Positions 15,372 to 22,954 of a DNA stretch of 33,048 nt are shown here, one piece after another; the stretch's first letter is position 1, and every line of letters starts with the position of its first letter. The position numbers were made by a program, and so were the translations under genes. Under the pieces are notes generated by a model. The model was given only the letters and a program-made list of their open reading frames with translations, searched no databases and was not told the origin of the DNA. Source of the stretch: Chthoniobacterales bacterium (GTDB lineage Bacteria > Verrucomicrobiota > Verrucomicrobiia > Chthoniobacterales > UBA10450); contig JACCZO010000303.1 of NCBI GenBank assembly GCA_013695925.1, forward strand, positions 1 to 33,048. The letters are read 5' to 3'.

Positions 15372-16778
15372 TTATTGGCCACTGCCGGGAACTTTGACCT
15401 CCACTTCGTTCGAGCAGGTGCCCGTGTCTGTCTCGCAGACTTGATAGGTGTGGACTTCCCTGGGCCCGGCGCCGAGGTGGTCCTGAGCGCGGCCGTCGTC
15501 AAACGGCGTATGGATTACCACACCGTCACGCGCGATGTTGATGAGGCCGCCATCCGCCGGGGACCACTCAAGGGCGACGAAACGTTTGCCATGTTCGCGG
15601 CGGACCTTCGCGGAGAGCGTGAGTTCGCCGCCCCCGTCGCTTGTGTAGAGTTCCGCGCTCGTGAGAAGGTTGAAACCAGCGTCCTCTCCGCCTGCGACGA
15701 GCACCTTGCCGTTGGGCAGTAAGGTCGCTGTGTGGCCAAAGGCGCGTTCGGTGGCCAGGCTGCCGGTCGCCATCCAAGCGCCGCTCACCGGATCATAGAG
15801 TTCCGCGCTCGCGATAACACCGCCGCTGTCGAAACTGAAACCAGCTGCGACGAGCACTTTTCCGTTAAAGAGTAACGTCGCCGTATGGTCAACGCGGTCG
15901 GTGGCAAGGCTGCCGGTCGCCATCCAAGCGCCGCTCGCCGGATCGTAGAGTTCCGCGCTCGCGAGAGAGTTGGAGCCGTTGTTGAAACCGCCTGCGACGA
16001 GCACCTTGCCGTTAGGCAGCAACGTCGCCGTATGCTCAAAGCGTGCGGTGGCGAGGCTGCCGGTGGCCGTCCAAGTCCCGCTCGCCGGATCGTAGAGTTC
16101 CGCGCTCGCGCCAGCAAAGCCTTCGCCGCCTGCGACAAGCACCTTGCCGTTTGGCAGCAACGTCGCCGTGTGTAACTTGCGTGCGGTGGTGAGGCTCCCG
16201 GTGGCGGTCCAATTCCCGCTTGCTGGGTCGTAGAGTTCCGCGCTCGCGAGATCGCTGTTGAAGATGCCGCCATAGCCGCCTGCGACAAGCACCTTGCCGT
16301 TTGGCAGCAACGTCGCCGTGTGCCTAAAGCGTGCGTCTGCGAGGCTGCCGGTGGACGCCCAGGTCCCGCTTGCTGGATCGTAGAGTTCCGCGCTCGCGAG
16401 AAGATCGAAGTTGCTGTCCTGTCCTCCTACCACGAGCACCTTACCATTGGGCAGCAGTGTCGCCGTGTGTTCATGGCGTCCGGTTGGGAGGCTGCCGGTG
16501 GCCGCCCAAGTCCCACTCGCCGGATCGTAGACTTCCGCGTTCGCGACCCCGAAGTAGCCGCCTGCGACGAGCACCTTGCCGTTGGGCAGCAGCGTCGCCG
16601 TGTGAAGTTCGCGTGCGGTGGCGAGGCTGCCGGTCTCCGTCCAAGTCCCGCTCTGACCCGCGCACGGCTGCACGAGTAATAGCCCAACACTGAGGAGAAG
16701 CAGCGGAAACGCGATCCGCCGCGCAAGAATCGAGCTAACCGGCCGAAGACCGGCAATCAGGGAAGGCAATGTTTTCAT
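15372..16778 (-). CDS. secreted seven-repeat kelch-type propeller protein 2
   Basis: A 468-residue paralogue of the protein at 13509-14930 with the same plan. The signal region is [20 protein letters not shown] then [16 protein letters not shown]. Seven repeats follow ([34 protein letters not shown]) and then the near-identical fibronectin-III-like C-terminus. The repeat wording (NGKVL, PASGTW) differs consistently from protein 1 (NGQVL, PATGLW), so repeats within a gene are more alike than between genes, a sign of homogenisation. The track start at 16832 is replaced by the ATG at 16778 at the signal peptide. One repeat carries a CGTTAGGC octamer where sister repeats have CGTTGGGC, a silent Pro codon change. 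Confidence 0.85.
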   Translation of the reverse strand: MKTLPSLIAGLRPVSSILARRIAFPLLLLSVGLLLVQPCAGQSGTWTETGSLATARELHTATLLPNGKVLVAGGYFGVANAEVYDPASGTWAATGSLPTGRHEHTATLLPNGKVLVVGGQDSNFDLLASAELYDPASGTWASTGSLADARFRHTATLLPNGKVLVAGGYGGIFNSDLASAELYDPASGNWTATGSLTTARKLHTATLLPNGKVLVAGGEGFAGASAELYDPASGTWTATGSLATARFEHTATLLPNGKVLVAGGFNNGSNSLASAELYDPASGAWMATGSLATDRVDHTATLLFNGKVLVAAGFSFDSGGVIASAELYDPVSGAWMATGSLATERAFGHTATLLPNGKVLVAGGEDAGFNLLTSAELYTSDGGGELTLSAKVRREHGKRFVALEWSPADGGLINIARDGVVIHTPFDDGRAQDHLGAGPREVHTYQVCETDTGTCSNEVEVKVPGSGQ

Positions 16779-16797
16779 AGTTCTAATTGGGTTGTGT

Positions 16798-17019
16798 TCA
16801 TCTGTTTTGTTGCTGATCGGTTTTCTCGACAACGAGATACTTCGCTTTACTTGGAATGCCGGTGGTAAAGAGAGTCGCCAGCGCCGGGCCCGAAGGAGCC
16901 TCGCACCGGAAGAGAGTTAAAGCTGATGTCCGACCAGCCGCGGTGGGTTGTTTGCTTCCCTGAACAGCGGAGAAATGCCAGAGCGTTCCAGCGATTGATG
17001 CGACCAGAAACCTTTTCAT
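16798..17019 (-). CDS. leader ORF upstream of kelch gene 2
   Basis: A 73-codon ORF starting [21 protein letters not shown], which would pass as a signal peptide, followed by an unremarkable sequence ending 19 nt before the kelch ATG. Its GGAGG is 8-9 nt from the ATG and paired in a hairpin. The kelch start itself has no visible Shine-Dalgarno, so re-initiation after this ORF is one way the kelch gene could be translated. The ORF track begins 13 codons earlier, inside the hairpin; the ATG at 17019 is conserved in all copies. Confidence 0.42.
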   Translation of the reverse strand: MKRFLVASIAGTLWHFSAVQGSKQPTAAGRTSALTLFRCEAPSGPALATLFTTGIPSKAKYLVVEKTDQQQNR

Positions 17020-17152
17020 AATTTGAGACCTCCGATTAACCGGAGCCTCTCTCGACAAGGCCGGCGCGATCCACCCAGAAACGGGTCGGGAATGATCTAG
17101 TGGGGCTGCGGTAAGCCGCGATTAAGGCGTCCCGCCGGGGATAGTGTCGAGC
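17020..17152 (-). promoter_or_regulatory. candidate structured leader RNA, copy C
   Basis: This is the best-paired copy of a roughly 130-nt leader found between the units of the kelch array. On the minus-strand RNA, CTCGACA (5') pairs with TGTCGAG about 90 nt later and closes a region with two hairpins: GGCT-TAATC-GCGG-CTTA-CCGC-AGCC, and ACCC-GTTTCT-GGGT. Just after the closing stem, CTCCG-GTTAAT-CGGAG pairs, and its 3' arm is part of the Shine-Dalgarno of the leader ORF. A multibranch domain plus a movable Shine-Dalgarno hairpin is typical of translational riboswitches or protein-bound leaders. It matches no class I know. The folding was done by eye. Confidence 0.6.
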
Positions 17153-17184
17153 TTTATTTTCAGATATATTCTTAAACTTAGGCT

Positions 17185-17215
17185 GCCAGGAGGTCGGATC
17201 GGACGACCTGCTGGC
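17185..17215 (-). terminator. conserved hairpin after kelch gene 3
   Basis: This is the third copy of the GCCAG-AGGTCG/CGACCT-CTGGC hairpin, about 16 nt past the stop codon of the third kelch gene. It is followed by an AT-rich stretch and then leader copy C. It may be a terminator, or a 3' end that separates units. Confidence 0.5.
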
Positions 17216-17231
17216 GAAGATGGCCTATTGC

Positions 17232-18644
17232 TTATTGGCCACTGCCGGGAACTTTGACCCTCACTTCGTTCGAGCAGGTGCCCGTGTCTGTCTCGCAGAC
17301 TTGATAGGTGTGGACTTCCCTACGGCCGGTGCCGAGGTGGTCCTGAGCGCGGCCGTCGTCATCCACCGTCCGGAATGTCACACCGTCACGCAGGACGTTT
17401 ATACTGCCGCCATCCGCCGGGGACCACTCAAGGGCGACAAAACGTTTGCCATGTTCCCCACGGAGCTTTGCGGAGAGCGTGAGTTCGCCGCCCCCGTCGC
17501 TTGTGTAGAGTTCCGCGCTCGCGAGACTGCCGGAATTAGGATTAAAACCACCTGCGGCGAGCACCGCGCCATCGGGTAGCAACGTTGCCGTGTGAGCAAC
17601 CCGTGCAGTGTTGAGACTGCCGGTCGCAGTCCACAGCCCGGTCGCCGGATCATAGAGTTCCGCGCTCGCGACATAGGCGAAGTTACTGTCAAGTCCCCCA
17701 GCGACGAGCACCTGGCCGTTGGGCAGGAGAGTCGCGGTATCCCAATATCGCGCGGTGGCCATGCTGCCCGTCCCGGTCCACAGCCCGGTCGCCGGATCAT
17801 AGAGTTCCGAGCTCGCGAGGAGGTCGTTGCCGTCATATCCCCCCGCAACAAGGACCATGCCGTTTTGTAGCAACGTCGCCGTGGGACCAGACCGTGCAGG
17901 GTTGAGATTGCCCGTGACAATCCAAGTTCCGCTCGCCGGGTCGTACAGTTCGGCGCTCGCGGAAGCAAAGAAGTTGCTGTCAAATCCCCCCGCAACAAGG
18001 ACCATGCCGTTTTGTAGCAACGTCGCCGTGTGTTCAGCCCGTGCAGTGTTGAGACTGCCCGTGACAATCCAAGTTCCGCTCGCCGGGTCGTACAGTTCGG
18101 CGCTCGCGAGGACGTCGTCGCCGTCATATCCCCCCGCAACAAGGACCATGCCGTTTTGTAGCAACGTCGCCGTGTGAAAAACGCGTGGGTTGTTGAGACT
18201 GCCTGTGGCAGTCCAGGTCCCGCTCGCCGGGTCATACAGTTCGGCGCTCGCGGAAGCTAAGTCGTTGCTGTCATATCCCCCTGCAACAAGGACGATGCCG
18301 TTTTGTAGCAACGTCGCTGTGTGAATAACCCGTGCAGTGTTGAGACTGCCCGTGACAATCCAGGTACGGCTCGGCTGGTCGTACAGTTCGGCGCTCGTGA
18401 GAGCAATGATATTGCTGTCATATCCTCCTGCAACAAGGACCATGCCGTTTTGTAGCAACGTCGCCGTGTGAAAGTGGTGTGCAGTGTTGAGATTGCCCGT
18501 GACAGTCCAAGTCCCGCTCTGACCGGTGCACGGTTGCACGAGTAATAGCCCGGCACCGAGAAAAAGTAGCGGGAACGCGATTTGCCGCGCAAGAATTGAA
18601 GTGGCCGATCGAAGCCCGGCAATCAAGGAATGGAATGTTTTCAT
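17232..18644 (-). CDS. secreted seven-repeat kelch-type propeller protein 3 (mosaic)
   Basis: A 470-residue paralogue with signal MKTFHSLIAGLRSATSILAR then [16 protein letters not shown], seven kelch-type repeats and the same C-terminal domain. Repeats 1-5 have their own wording (HTATLLQNGMVLVAGG, PASGTWIVTGS, with Asp-Ser-Asn or Asp-Gly-Asn loops). The DNA at about 17617-17812, covering the ends of blades 5-7, is nearly identical to protein 1 ([25 protein letters not shown]), so the gene is a hybrid. The Asp/Asn-rich loops could bind metal or sugar, which is conjecture. The track ORF extends upstream in frame through a leader-like peptide (MNRFLVAFIAGILPAF) to 18842; 18644 is preferred by comparison with the paralogues. 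Confidence 0.82.
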   Translation of the reverse strand: MKTFHSLIAGLRSATSILARQIAFPLLFLGAGLLLVQPCTGQSGTWTVTGNLNTAHHFHTATLLQNGMVLVAGGYDSNIIALTSAELYDQPSRTWIVTGSLNTARVIHTATLLQNGIVLVAGGYDSNDLASASAELYDPASGTWTATGSLNNPRVFHTATLLQNGMVLVAGGYDGDDVLASAELYDPASGTWIVTGSLNTARAEHTATLLQNGMVLVAGGFDSNFFASASAELYDPASGTWIVTGNLNPARSGPTATLLQNGMVLVAGGYDGNDLLASSELYDPATGLWTGTGSMATARYWDTATLLPNGQVLVAGGLDSNFAYVASAELYDPATGLWTATGSLNTARVAHTATLLPDGAVLAAGGFNPNSGSLASAELYTSDGGGELTLSAKLRGEHGKRFVALEWSPADGGSINVLRDGVTFRTVDDDGRAQDHLGTGRREVHTYQVCETDTGTCSNEVRVKVPGSGQ

Positions 18645-18842
18645 AGTTTTTGTCTGTATGTGTTTCTGCTTTGTGTCGGCGTCCTGCTGCCGATTCGAGT
18701 TCGTGTGTTTGTCTTCATTCTTGCTAAAAGAAAAGAGCGCGCGGAATTGCAAAAAAGTGCAAGGAGCCCAAAAAGTTTCGCGCGTGGATGGGCGAAAAGC
18801 CGGCAGAATCCCGGCGATAAATGCGACCAAAAATCTGTTCAT
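18645..18842 (-). other. in-frame leader-like extension of kelch gene 3
   Basis: This 66-codon stretch begins MNRFLVAFIAGILPAF, like the separate leader ORFs of the other units, but here no stop codon separates it from the kelch gene. If used, it would put two hydrophobic segments in series. It is more likely the same leader with its stop lost. The structured RNA found before the other leaders is absent here. Confidence 0.5.
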
Positions 18843-19140
18843 ATTCGAGGCTTCACTAGTTCTCTACGGATTCCAGAAACCGAAGTTTCAAGAAAAGGGA
18901 AAGTTTCGGCCCGCGGCCAGATGTCTGTTGCCTCAACGGCCCGTGGACCCACCGCTCAAAGCAGCCGACGACCGGCGGTTCAAGGACGAGTTTAAGCGGG
19001 AACCGACGGAGCGGCGCAAAGAAATTTCTCCTGCAAAACAGGAGCGCGGTTTGTTGCATCCGACGGCGTTTCGACGATCGAACCCTTAGCGAACGGCGCC
19101 CAATTGAGAGGCGTGCAAGGAGTTTAACCCGGAGATTTCT
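18843..19140. other. intergenic region between divergent genes
   Basis: About 300 nt between the kelch array (minus) and the pfpI-like gene (plus). It must hold the promoters of both directions, but no convincing sigma-70 boxes were picked out. A GGAGA Shine-Dalgarno precedes the plus gene. A local inverted repeat (GAAATTTCTCCTG near GCAAAACAGGAG) lies at about 19021-19047. The plus-strand ORF 18526-19089 in the track has no recognisable protein features. Confidence 0.5.
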
Positions 19141-19740
19141 ATGGCAACAAAGCTGGACGGAAAAAAAGTGGCGATCCTGGTCGCCGATGGATTTGAACAG
19201 GTCGAGATGACCAAGCCGCGTGAAGCCCTTAATCAGGCGGGTGCGGAGACGCGGATCGTCTCGATCAAATCCGGCAAAATTCAGGGCATGAACCACGATG
19301 AGAAAGGCGACAAGTTCGAGGTCGATCTCACCCTCTACTCCGCACAAGCCGAGGATTTCGATGCGCTCCTCATCCCGGGCGGTTTGCTGAATCCCGATGC
19401 GATGCGGCAGGAGGAGAGCGCTCTCGAGTTCGTGCGCCATTTCTTTGAGGTCGGCAAACCGGTCGCGGTCATTTGTCACGGGCCGCAGGTACTCATCAAC
19501 GCCGACCTGGTGCGAGGCCGAACGATGACCTCCTGGCCCGCCATTCAGGTGGATATGCGCAACGCCGGGGCCACCTGGGTGGACGAAGAGGTGGTGGTGG
19601 ACAACGGCCTCGTCTCGAGTCGCAAGCCGGACGATATCCCGGCATTTAACCGCATGATGATCAAGGAATTTGCGCAAGGGAAACACGCCGAGTTGCACCA
19701 GACGGAGAAGCAAACTCCTCCGGTCACGCTGGAAACCTGA
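19141..19740 (+). CDS. DJ-1/PfpI family protein
   Basis: A 199-residue member of the DJ-1/PfpI superfamily, closest in wording to the PfpI/YhbO branch (general stress proteins or deglycase-like). It opens with KKVAILVADGFEQVEMTKP, where the Glu of the active-site trio is expected, and has the nucleophile elbow AVICHGPQVL with the catalytic Cys. The family includes proteases, chaperones and glyoxalase-type enzymes, so the exact reaction is not assigned. No signal peptide is present. It has a strong Shine-Dalgarno (GGAGA). It is followed by 175 nt without a gene, containing one octamer directly after the stop. Confidence 0.9.
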   Translation: MATKLDGKKVAILVADGFEQVEMTKPREALNQAGAETRIVSIKSGKIQGMNHDEKGDKFEVDLTLYSAQAEDFDALLIPGGLLNPDAMRQEESALEFVRHFFEVGKPVAVICHGPQVLINADLVRGRTMTSWPAIQVDMRNAGATWVDEEVVVDNGLVSSRKPDDIPAFNRMMIKEFAQGKHAELHQTEKQTPPVTLET

Positions 19741-19915
19741 TCGTTAGGCGTGCCCTCCCGGGGGGCAGAGACTACGTCGAGGTCGGAACACAATTGCAGT
19801 TGCGTGGCGCGCTCCCGTCCGGCTCGACAGAGTCTCGCTCCACCGCTCCTGCAGGCGCACTTGCACTGCTCCCTTTCCTTTTAGGCGAAGGCGTGGGCAT
19901 ATTGCGAGGCGCGCG

Positions 19916-20533
19916 ATGACTACGGCTAACAAGATCACCCTTATCCGCATCCTGATGATCCCGGCCTTCGTCCTGATGGCGATCTATTATGGCGAGAGCG
20001 TCAAACGCGGCGCGCCGGTGGAATGGCAACGCTACATTGCCATCGTTATTTTCCTGGTGGCCGCGGCGAGCGATGGGCTCGATGGCTATATCGCGCGCCG
20101 CTACAACCAGAAGAGCGCGCTCGGGGTCGTCCTCGATCCCATCGCGGACAAGGGTCTGCTGCTCAGCGCCATTATCACCCTCAGCATCAGCAACTGGAGC
20201 CATATCGACCCGCAATACGGACAATTTCCGACCTGGTTTCCGGTGCTGGTGATCAGTCGCGACGCAGTCATCCTGATTGGGAGCGCGGTCCTGCATCTCT
20301 TGAACGGGAAGGTGACGGTCCGGCCCGCCTGGACCGGAAAGGTCGCGACTTTCCTGCAGATGGCGGCGATCGCCTGGGTGATGCTGCAGCTCATGTTCAT
20401 TCCGCTCATCTACATTGTGGCGGCGGCGGGCTTCTTCACTTTTGTCTCGGGCGTCATCTATGTGAGGGATGGCTTTCGCCAGCTCGGCGCGCAGGGACAC
20501 GCAAACGCGAACGGCGCGCCGGAGAAGCGTTAG
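19916..20533 (+). CDS. pgsA: CDP-diacylglycerol-glycerol-3-phosphate phosphatidyltransferase
   Basis: A 205-residue membrane enzyme of the CDP-alcohol phosphatidyltransferase family, here the PgsA type that makes phosphatidylglycerophosphate. The full motif is visible: D53xxDG57xxAR61, G70, D74, D78 (SDGLDGYIARR to LDPIADK). The N-terminus ANKITLIRILMIPAF is the usual start of PgsA and separates it from PssA. About five membrane segments are seen. The stop codon TAG sits inside the octamer CGTTAGGC, 3 nt before der. It contributes acidic phospholipid, while psd and pssA later in the window make phosphatidylethanolamine. Confidence 0.9.
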   Translation: MTTANKITLIRILMIPAFVLMAIYYGESVKRGAPVEWQRYIAIVIFLVAAASDGLDGYIARRYNQKSALGVVLDPIADKGLLLSAIITLSISNWSHIDPQYGQFPTWFPVLVISRDAVILIGSAVLHLLNGKVTVRPAWTGKVATFLQMAAIAWVMLQLMFIPLIYIVAAAGFFTFVSGVIYVRDGFRQLGAQGHANANGAPEKR

Positions 20534-20536
20534 GCA

Positions 20537-21895
20537 ATGGAAACAGGAAGCAGCCGCCAGGTCGCAATTGTCGGCCGGCCTAACGTCGGTAAGTCTGCGC
20601 TTTTTAACCGGCTGGTCGGGCGCGACATTGCCATCGTCCATGATCAACCCGGGATTACTCGCGATCGGATTTCCGCCCCGAGCAAACGCGGCGACTCGCC
20701 CTTCACCATCTGGGATACCGGCGGCATTGGCGGCCATGGCGAAACCGAGTTGCTCACCGATGTGCGGACCGCGGCTGACGCTGCCATGCGCGAGGCCGAC
20801 GTGATCGTTTTCGTGGTGGACGCTCAGCAAGGCCTTACGCCGGTCGATCAGGAACTGGCTCAACTTTTACGAAGGTCCAAGCGACCGGTCATTCTTGCGG
20901 TGAACAAGATCGATCATCCCAAACATGAGAACCTGGATGTGGAATTCCAGCGGCTCGGTTTTCCCGACCTGCTCTCGATCAGCGCGGCGCACGGGCTTGG
21001 CATCGATTCGTTAGTCGAAGCAATCGAAGAGCGCCTCCCGCCGATCACCGATCACCAATCACCGATCACCGCTCTTTCCCTCGCCATCATCGGGCGGCCA
21101 AATGTCGGCAAGTCTTCACTCGTTAACGCCATCCTGAGCGATCGCCGCACGATCGTGAGCAACATCCCCGGCACGACCCGGGACGCGGTCGACATCGCCT
21201 ATCGGCATGGCAAGGATGATTTCCTGCTCATCGACACGGCCGGCATTCGCCCGCGGGGAAAACATTCGAGTTCGGTGGAAGTTTTCAGCGTGATGCGCTC
21301 GGAGCGCACAATCCGGCGGGCCGACCTTTGCGTGCTGGTGGTCGATGCTACCAGTGGGGCCACTTTACAGGACAAGAAAATCGCCGCCTTGATGCTGAAA
21401 TCGCAAAAGCCGTCCCTCATCCTGGTCAACAAGTGGGATCTCGTGAAACCGGAGCGCGGGGCGAAGGAGGCGCTCGCCAGGTTGATCAAGGAAACACGCG
21501 AGCGGCTCTTCTTTCTGCCCTACGCGCCGATCCTCGTCGCGTCCGCACTCACCGGCGAAAACGTCGATCGACTTTTCAGCGCGATCCGCAAGATTCGCCG
21601 CGGAGCACAGGCGCGCCTCAGCACCGGAGTGCTCAACCGATTGATGCGCGAAGCATTCGTGGTCAGCCCGCCGCCGATGTCGGCCAACAAGCGGATGAAG
21701 TTGTTTTATGCCACCCAAACGCGCGGAGAAAATCGCCCACTCCCCACTCCCGAGTTTGTTCTCTTCGTGAACGATCCGAAATTGTTGGTCGACACCTACG
21801 CGCGTTATCTTGAGGCGCAAATCCGCAAGGCGGAACCGTTCCCCGGGCTGCCGCTGATGTTGAACTTCCGCTCGCGCTCCGAGAGCAAGTTGTAG
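20537..21895 (+). CDS. der: ribosome assembly GTPase Der (EngA)
   Basis: A 452-residue double-GTPase needed for 50S ribosomal subunit maturation. The first G domain has GRPNVGKS (residues 13-20), DTGG and NKID (123-126). The second has GRPNVGKS (186-193), DTAG and NKWD. A C-terminal KH-like domain ends the protein (TPEFVLFVNDP, YLEAQIR). The linker between the G domains (about residues 169-178, PITDHQSPIT) is encoded by a 7-bp tandem repeat of four units, an insertion tolerated in a flexible region. An octamer lies on the first P-loop Pro-Asn codons. It starts 3 nt after pgsA. Confidence 0.97.
   Translation: METGSSRQVAIVGRPNVGKSALFNRLVGRDIAIVHDQPGITRDRISAPSKRGDSPFTIWDTGGIGGHGETELLTDVRTAADAAMREADVIVFVVDAQQGLTPVDQELAQLLRRSKRPVILAVNKIDHPKHENLDVEFQRLGFPDLLSISAAHGLGIDSLVEAIEERLPPITDHQSPITALSLAIIGRPNVGKSSLVNAILSDRRTIVSNIPGTTRDAVDIAYRHGKDDFLLIDTAGIRPRGKHSSSVEVFSVMRSERTIRRADLCVLVVDATSGATLQDKKIAALMLKSQKPSLILVNKWDLVKPERGAKEALARLIKETRERLFFLPYAPILVASALTGENVDRLFSAIRKIRRGAQARLSTGVLNRLMREAFVVSPPPMSANKRMKLFYATQTRGENRPLPTPEFVLFVNDPKLLVDTYARYLEAQIRKAEPFPGLPLMLNFRSRSESKL
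21043..21071 (+). repeat. heptameric repeat inside der
   Basis: Four 7-bp units (GATCACC, GATCACC, AATCACC, GATCACC) encode part of the linker between the two G domains of Der. The unit is close to the AATCAGC heptamer at 6775-6865. Four units of 7 bp are 28 nt, not a multiple of three, so the linker frame on both sides must have adapted to it. Confidence 0.75.
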
Positions 21896-21968
21896 CCGGG
21901 GTCGCTGACCCCGGTGGCGCGTTCTGGCGGCCACGCTTTTCCAAGCCTAGGTCACCGGCCCCGGCTAC
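21892..21968. repeat. imperfect palindromic repeat between convergent genes
   Basis: GTAGCCGGGGTCGCTGACC at the left matches, inverted, AGGTCACCGGCCCCGGCTAC at the right, with a 35-40 nt loop. The left arm starts inside the stop codon of der, and holB ends 12 nt beyond the right arm. It is a REP-like element well placed to end transcripts from both sides. No T-run is seen. Confidence 0.7.
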
Positions 21969-21979
21969 AGGCGGGCTGT

Positions 21980-22951
21980 CTAAAAGCGGAAGATATTCAG
22001 AAACGCGACCTCGATCGCGAGGGCTTCCTGGATGTTGCGGCCGAGGTGGTCGCGCAATTCTTCCAGTCGCCGGATGCGGCGCAGAATTTCTGGAGTCGTT
22101 AGGCGAGCGGCCATCGCTTCCGTGCTCACGCGCGCCTGCGGCAATTCCCGCGTCGCAACGCCGGTGCTGGCGCGCAGAGCATCCGCCCACCAGAGGAAGA
22201 GGGTTTCGATCAACTGCGCGCGCTGTTGCAGGTAAAGACTTTCCGTCAGCGCCTTGTAATGGTCTTCGCGATTGTCCAGCCAGGCGCCCTCGGTTGTCTT
22301 TTTGTAATGCGCTTCCTCGCGCTTCAGCGCCGCGGTGCTTTCGTTCTGGATGCTCTCGCGCATTTGCCCGAGCAGGCTGTGCACGCCCTGCGCGAGCTGG
22401 TACGATTCGTGCACGCTGCCGGCCGATGTGGTCGTTAGGCGATTGAGCAGGTCGAGCAATTGATTCTGTTCGTTCGAGAGCGGAACGTCCGCCGGAGAAG
22501 CGAGTGGAATCTCGATGCAGCGCGAGAGAATGGTTGCTGGCAACACTTCCGGAATGGAACTGAGGAGAAGAAGAAGCGAATTGTTAGGCGGTTCCTCCAG
22601 CGTTTTCAGAAAGGCGTTGGCCGCCTGCGTCATCATCCGGTCGGCCTCGGAAATGACCGCCACCTTGCGCCGGCCGTCGCTCGCCCGCATCTGGAGCGCG
22701 TGCTCGAGGCTGCGGATTTGTTCGATCACGATGCGCCGCGATTTCGATTCCGGGCTCGCGAGATGCACGTCGGGCGCGCTGCCGGCAAAGATTTCTTCGG
22801 CCGGGGCGCCATTCACCCGGTGAGCCAGCTCCGCGGCCAGCTCGCGTTTTCCGCTCCCGGGCGCGCCGGTGATGAGGTAGGCGTGAGCAAGACGGCTGCG
22901 TTTCTGTGCGCTCGCCAGGTATTCGAGCGCGACCTGCGGGGTGAAAGCCAC
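21980..22951 (-). CDS. holB: DNA polymerase III subunit delta-prime
   Basis: A 323-residue clamp-loader ATPase-fold protein. It has HAYLITGAPGSGKRELA (P-loop at 29-36), MMTQAANAFLKTLEEPPNN, the family hallmark near residue 120, and LSSIPEVLPATILSRC. The cysteine cluster that binds zinc in many clamp-loader subunits is not present after the P-loop, where the sequence reads APAEEIFAGSAPDVHL. The C-terminal third is the less conserved collar region. It lies 3 nt after tmk, a common bacterial gene pair. Two octamers occur in its Arg-Leu-Thr-Thr codons. Confidence 0.9.
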   Translation of the reverse strand: MAFTPQVALEYLASAQKRSRLAHAYLITGAPGSGKRELAAELAHRVNGAPAEEIFAGSAPDVHLASPESKSRRIVIEQIRSLEHALQMRASDGRRKVAVISEADRMMTQAANAFLKTLEEPPNNSLLLLLSSIPEVLPATILSRCIEIPLASPADVPLSNEQNQLLDLLNRLTTTSAGSVHESYQLAQGVHSLLGQMRESIQNESTAALKREEAHYKKTTEGAWLDNREDHYKALTESLYLQQRAQLIETLFLWWADALRASTGVATRELPQARVSTEAMAARLTTPEILRRIRRLEELRDHLGRNIQEALAIEVAFLNIFRF

Positions 22952-22954
22952 GGT

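Noticed and set aside
17020-17152. c-di-GMP (GEMM) riboswitch identity for the leader
   Set aside because: The conserved GEMM bases and tetraloop/receptor were not found; only the presence of a Shine-Dalgarno hairpin is similar.
13509-18644. Diversity-generating retroelement acting on the kelch loops
   Set aside because: No reverse transcriptase, template repeat or adenine-biased variation was found in the window.
18526-19089. 187-codon plus-strand ORF next to pfpI
   Set aside because: It is antisense to the kelch gene start, then intergenic; there are no domain features and the composition is unlike its neighbours.
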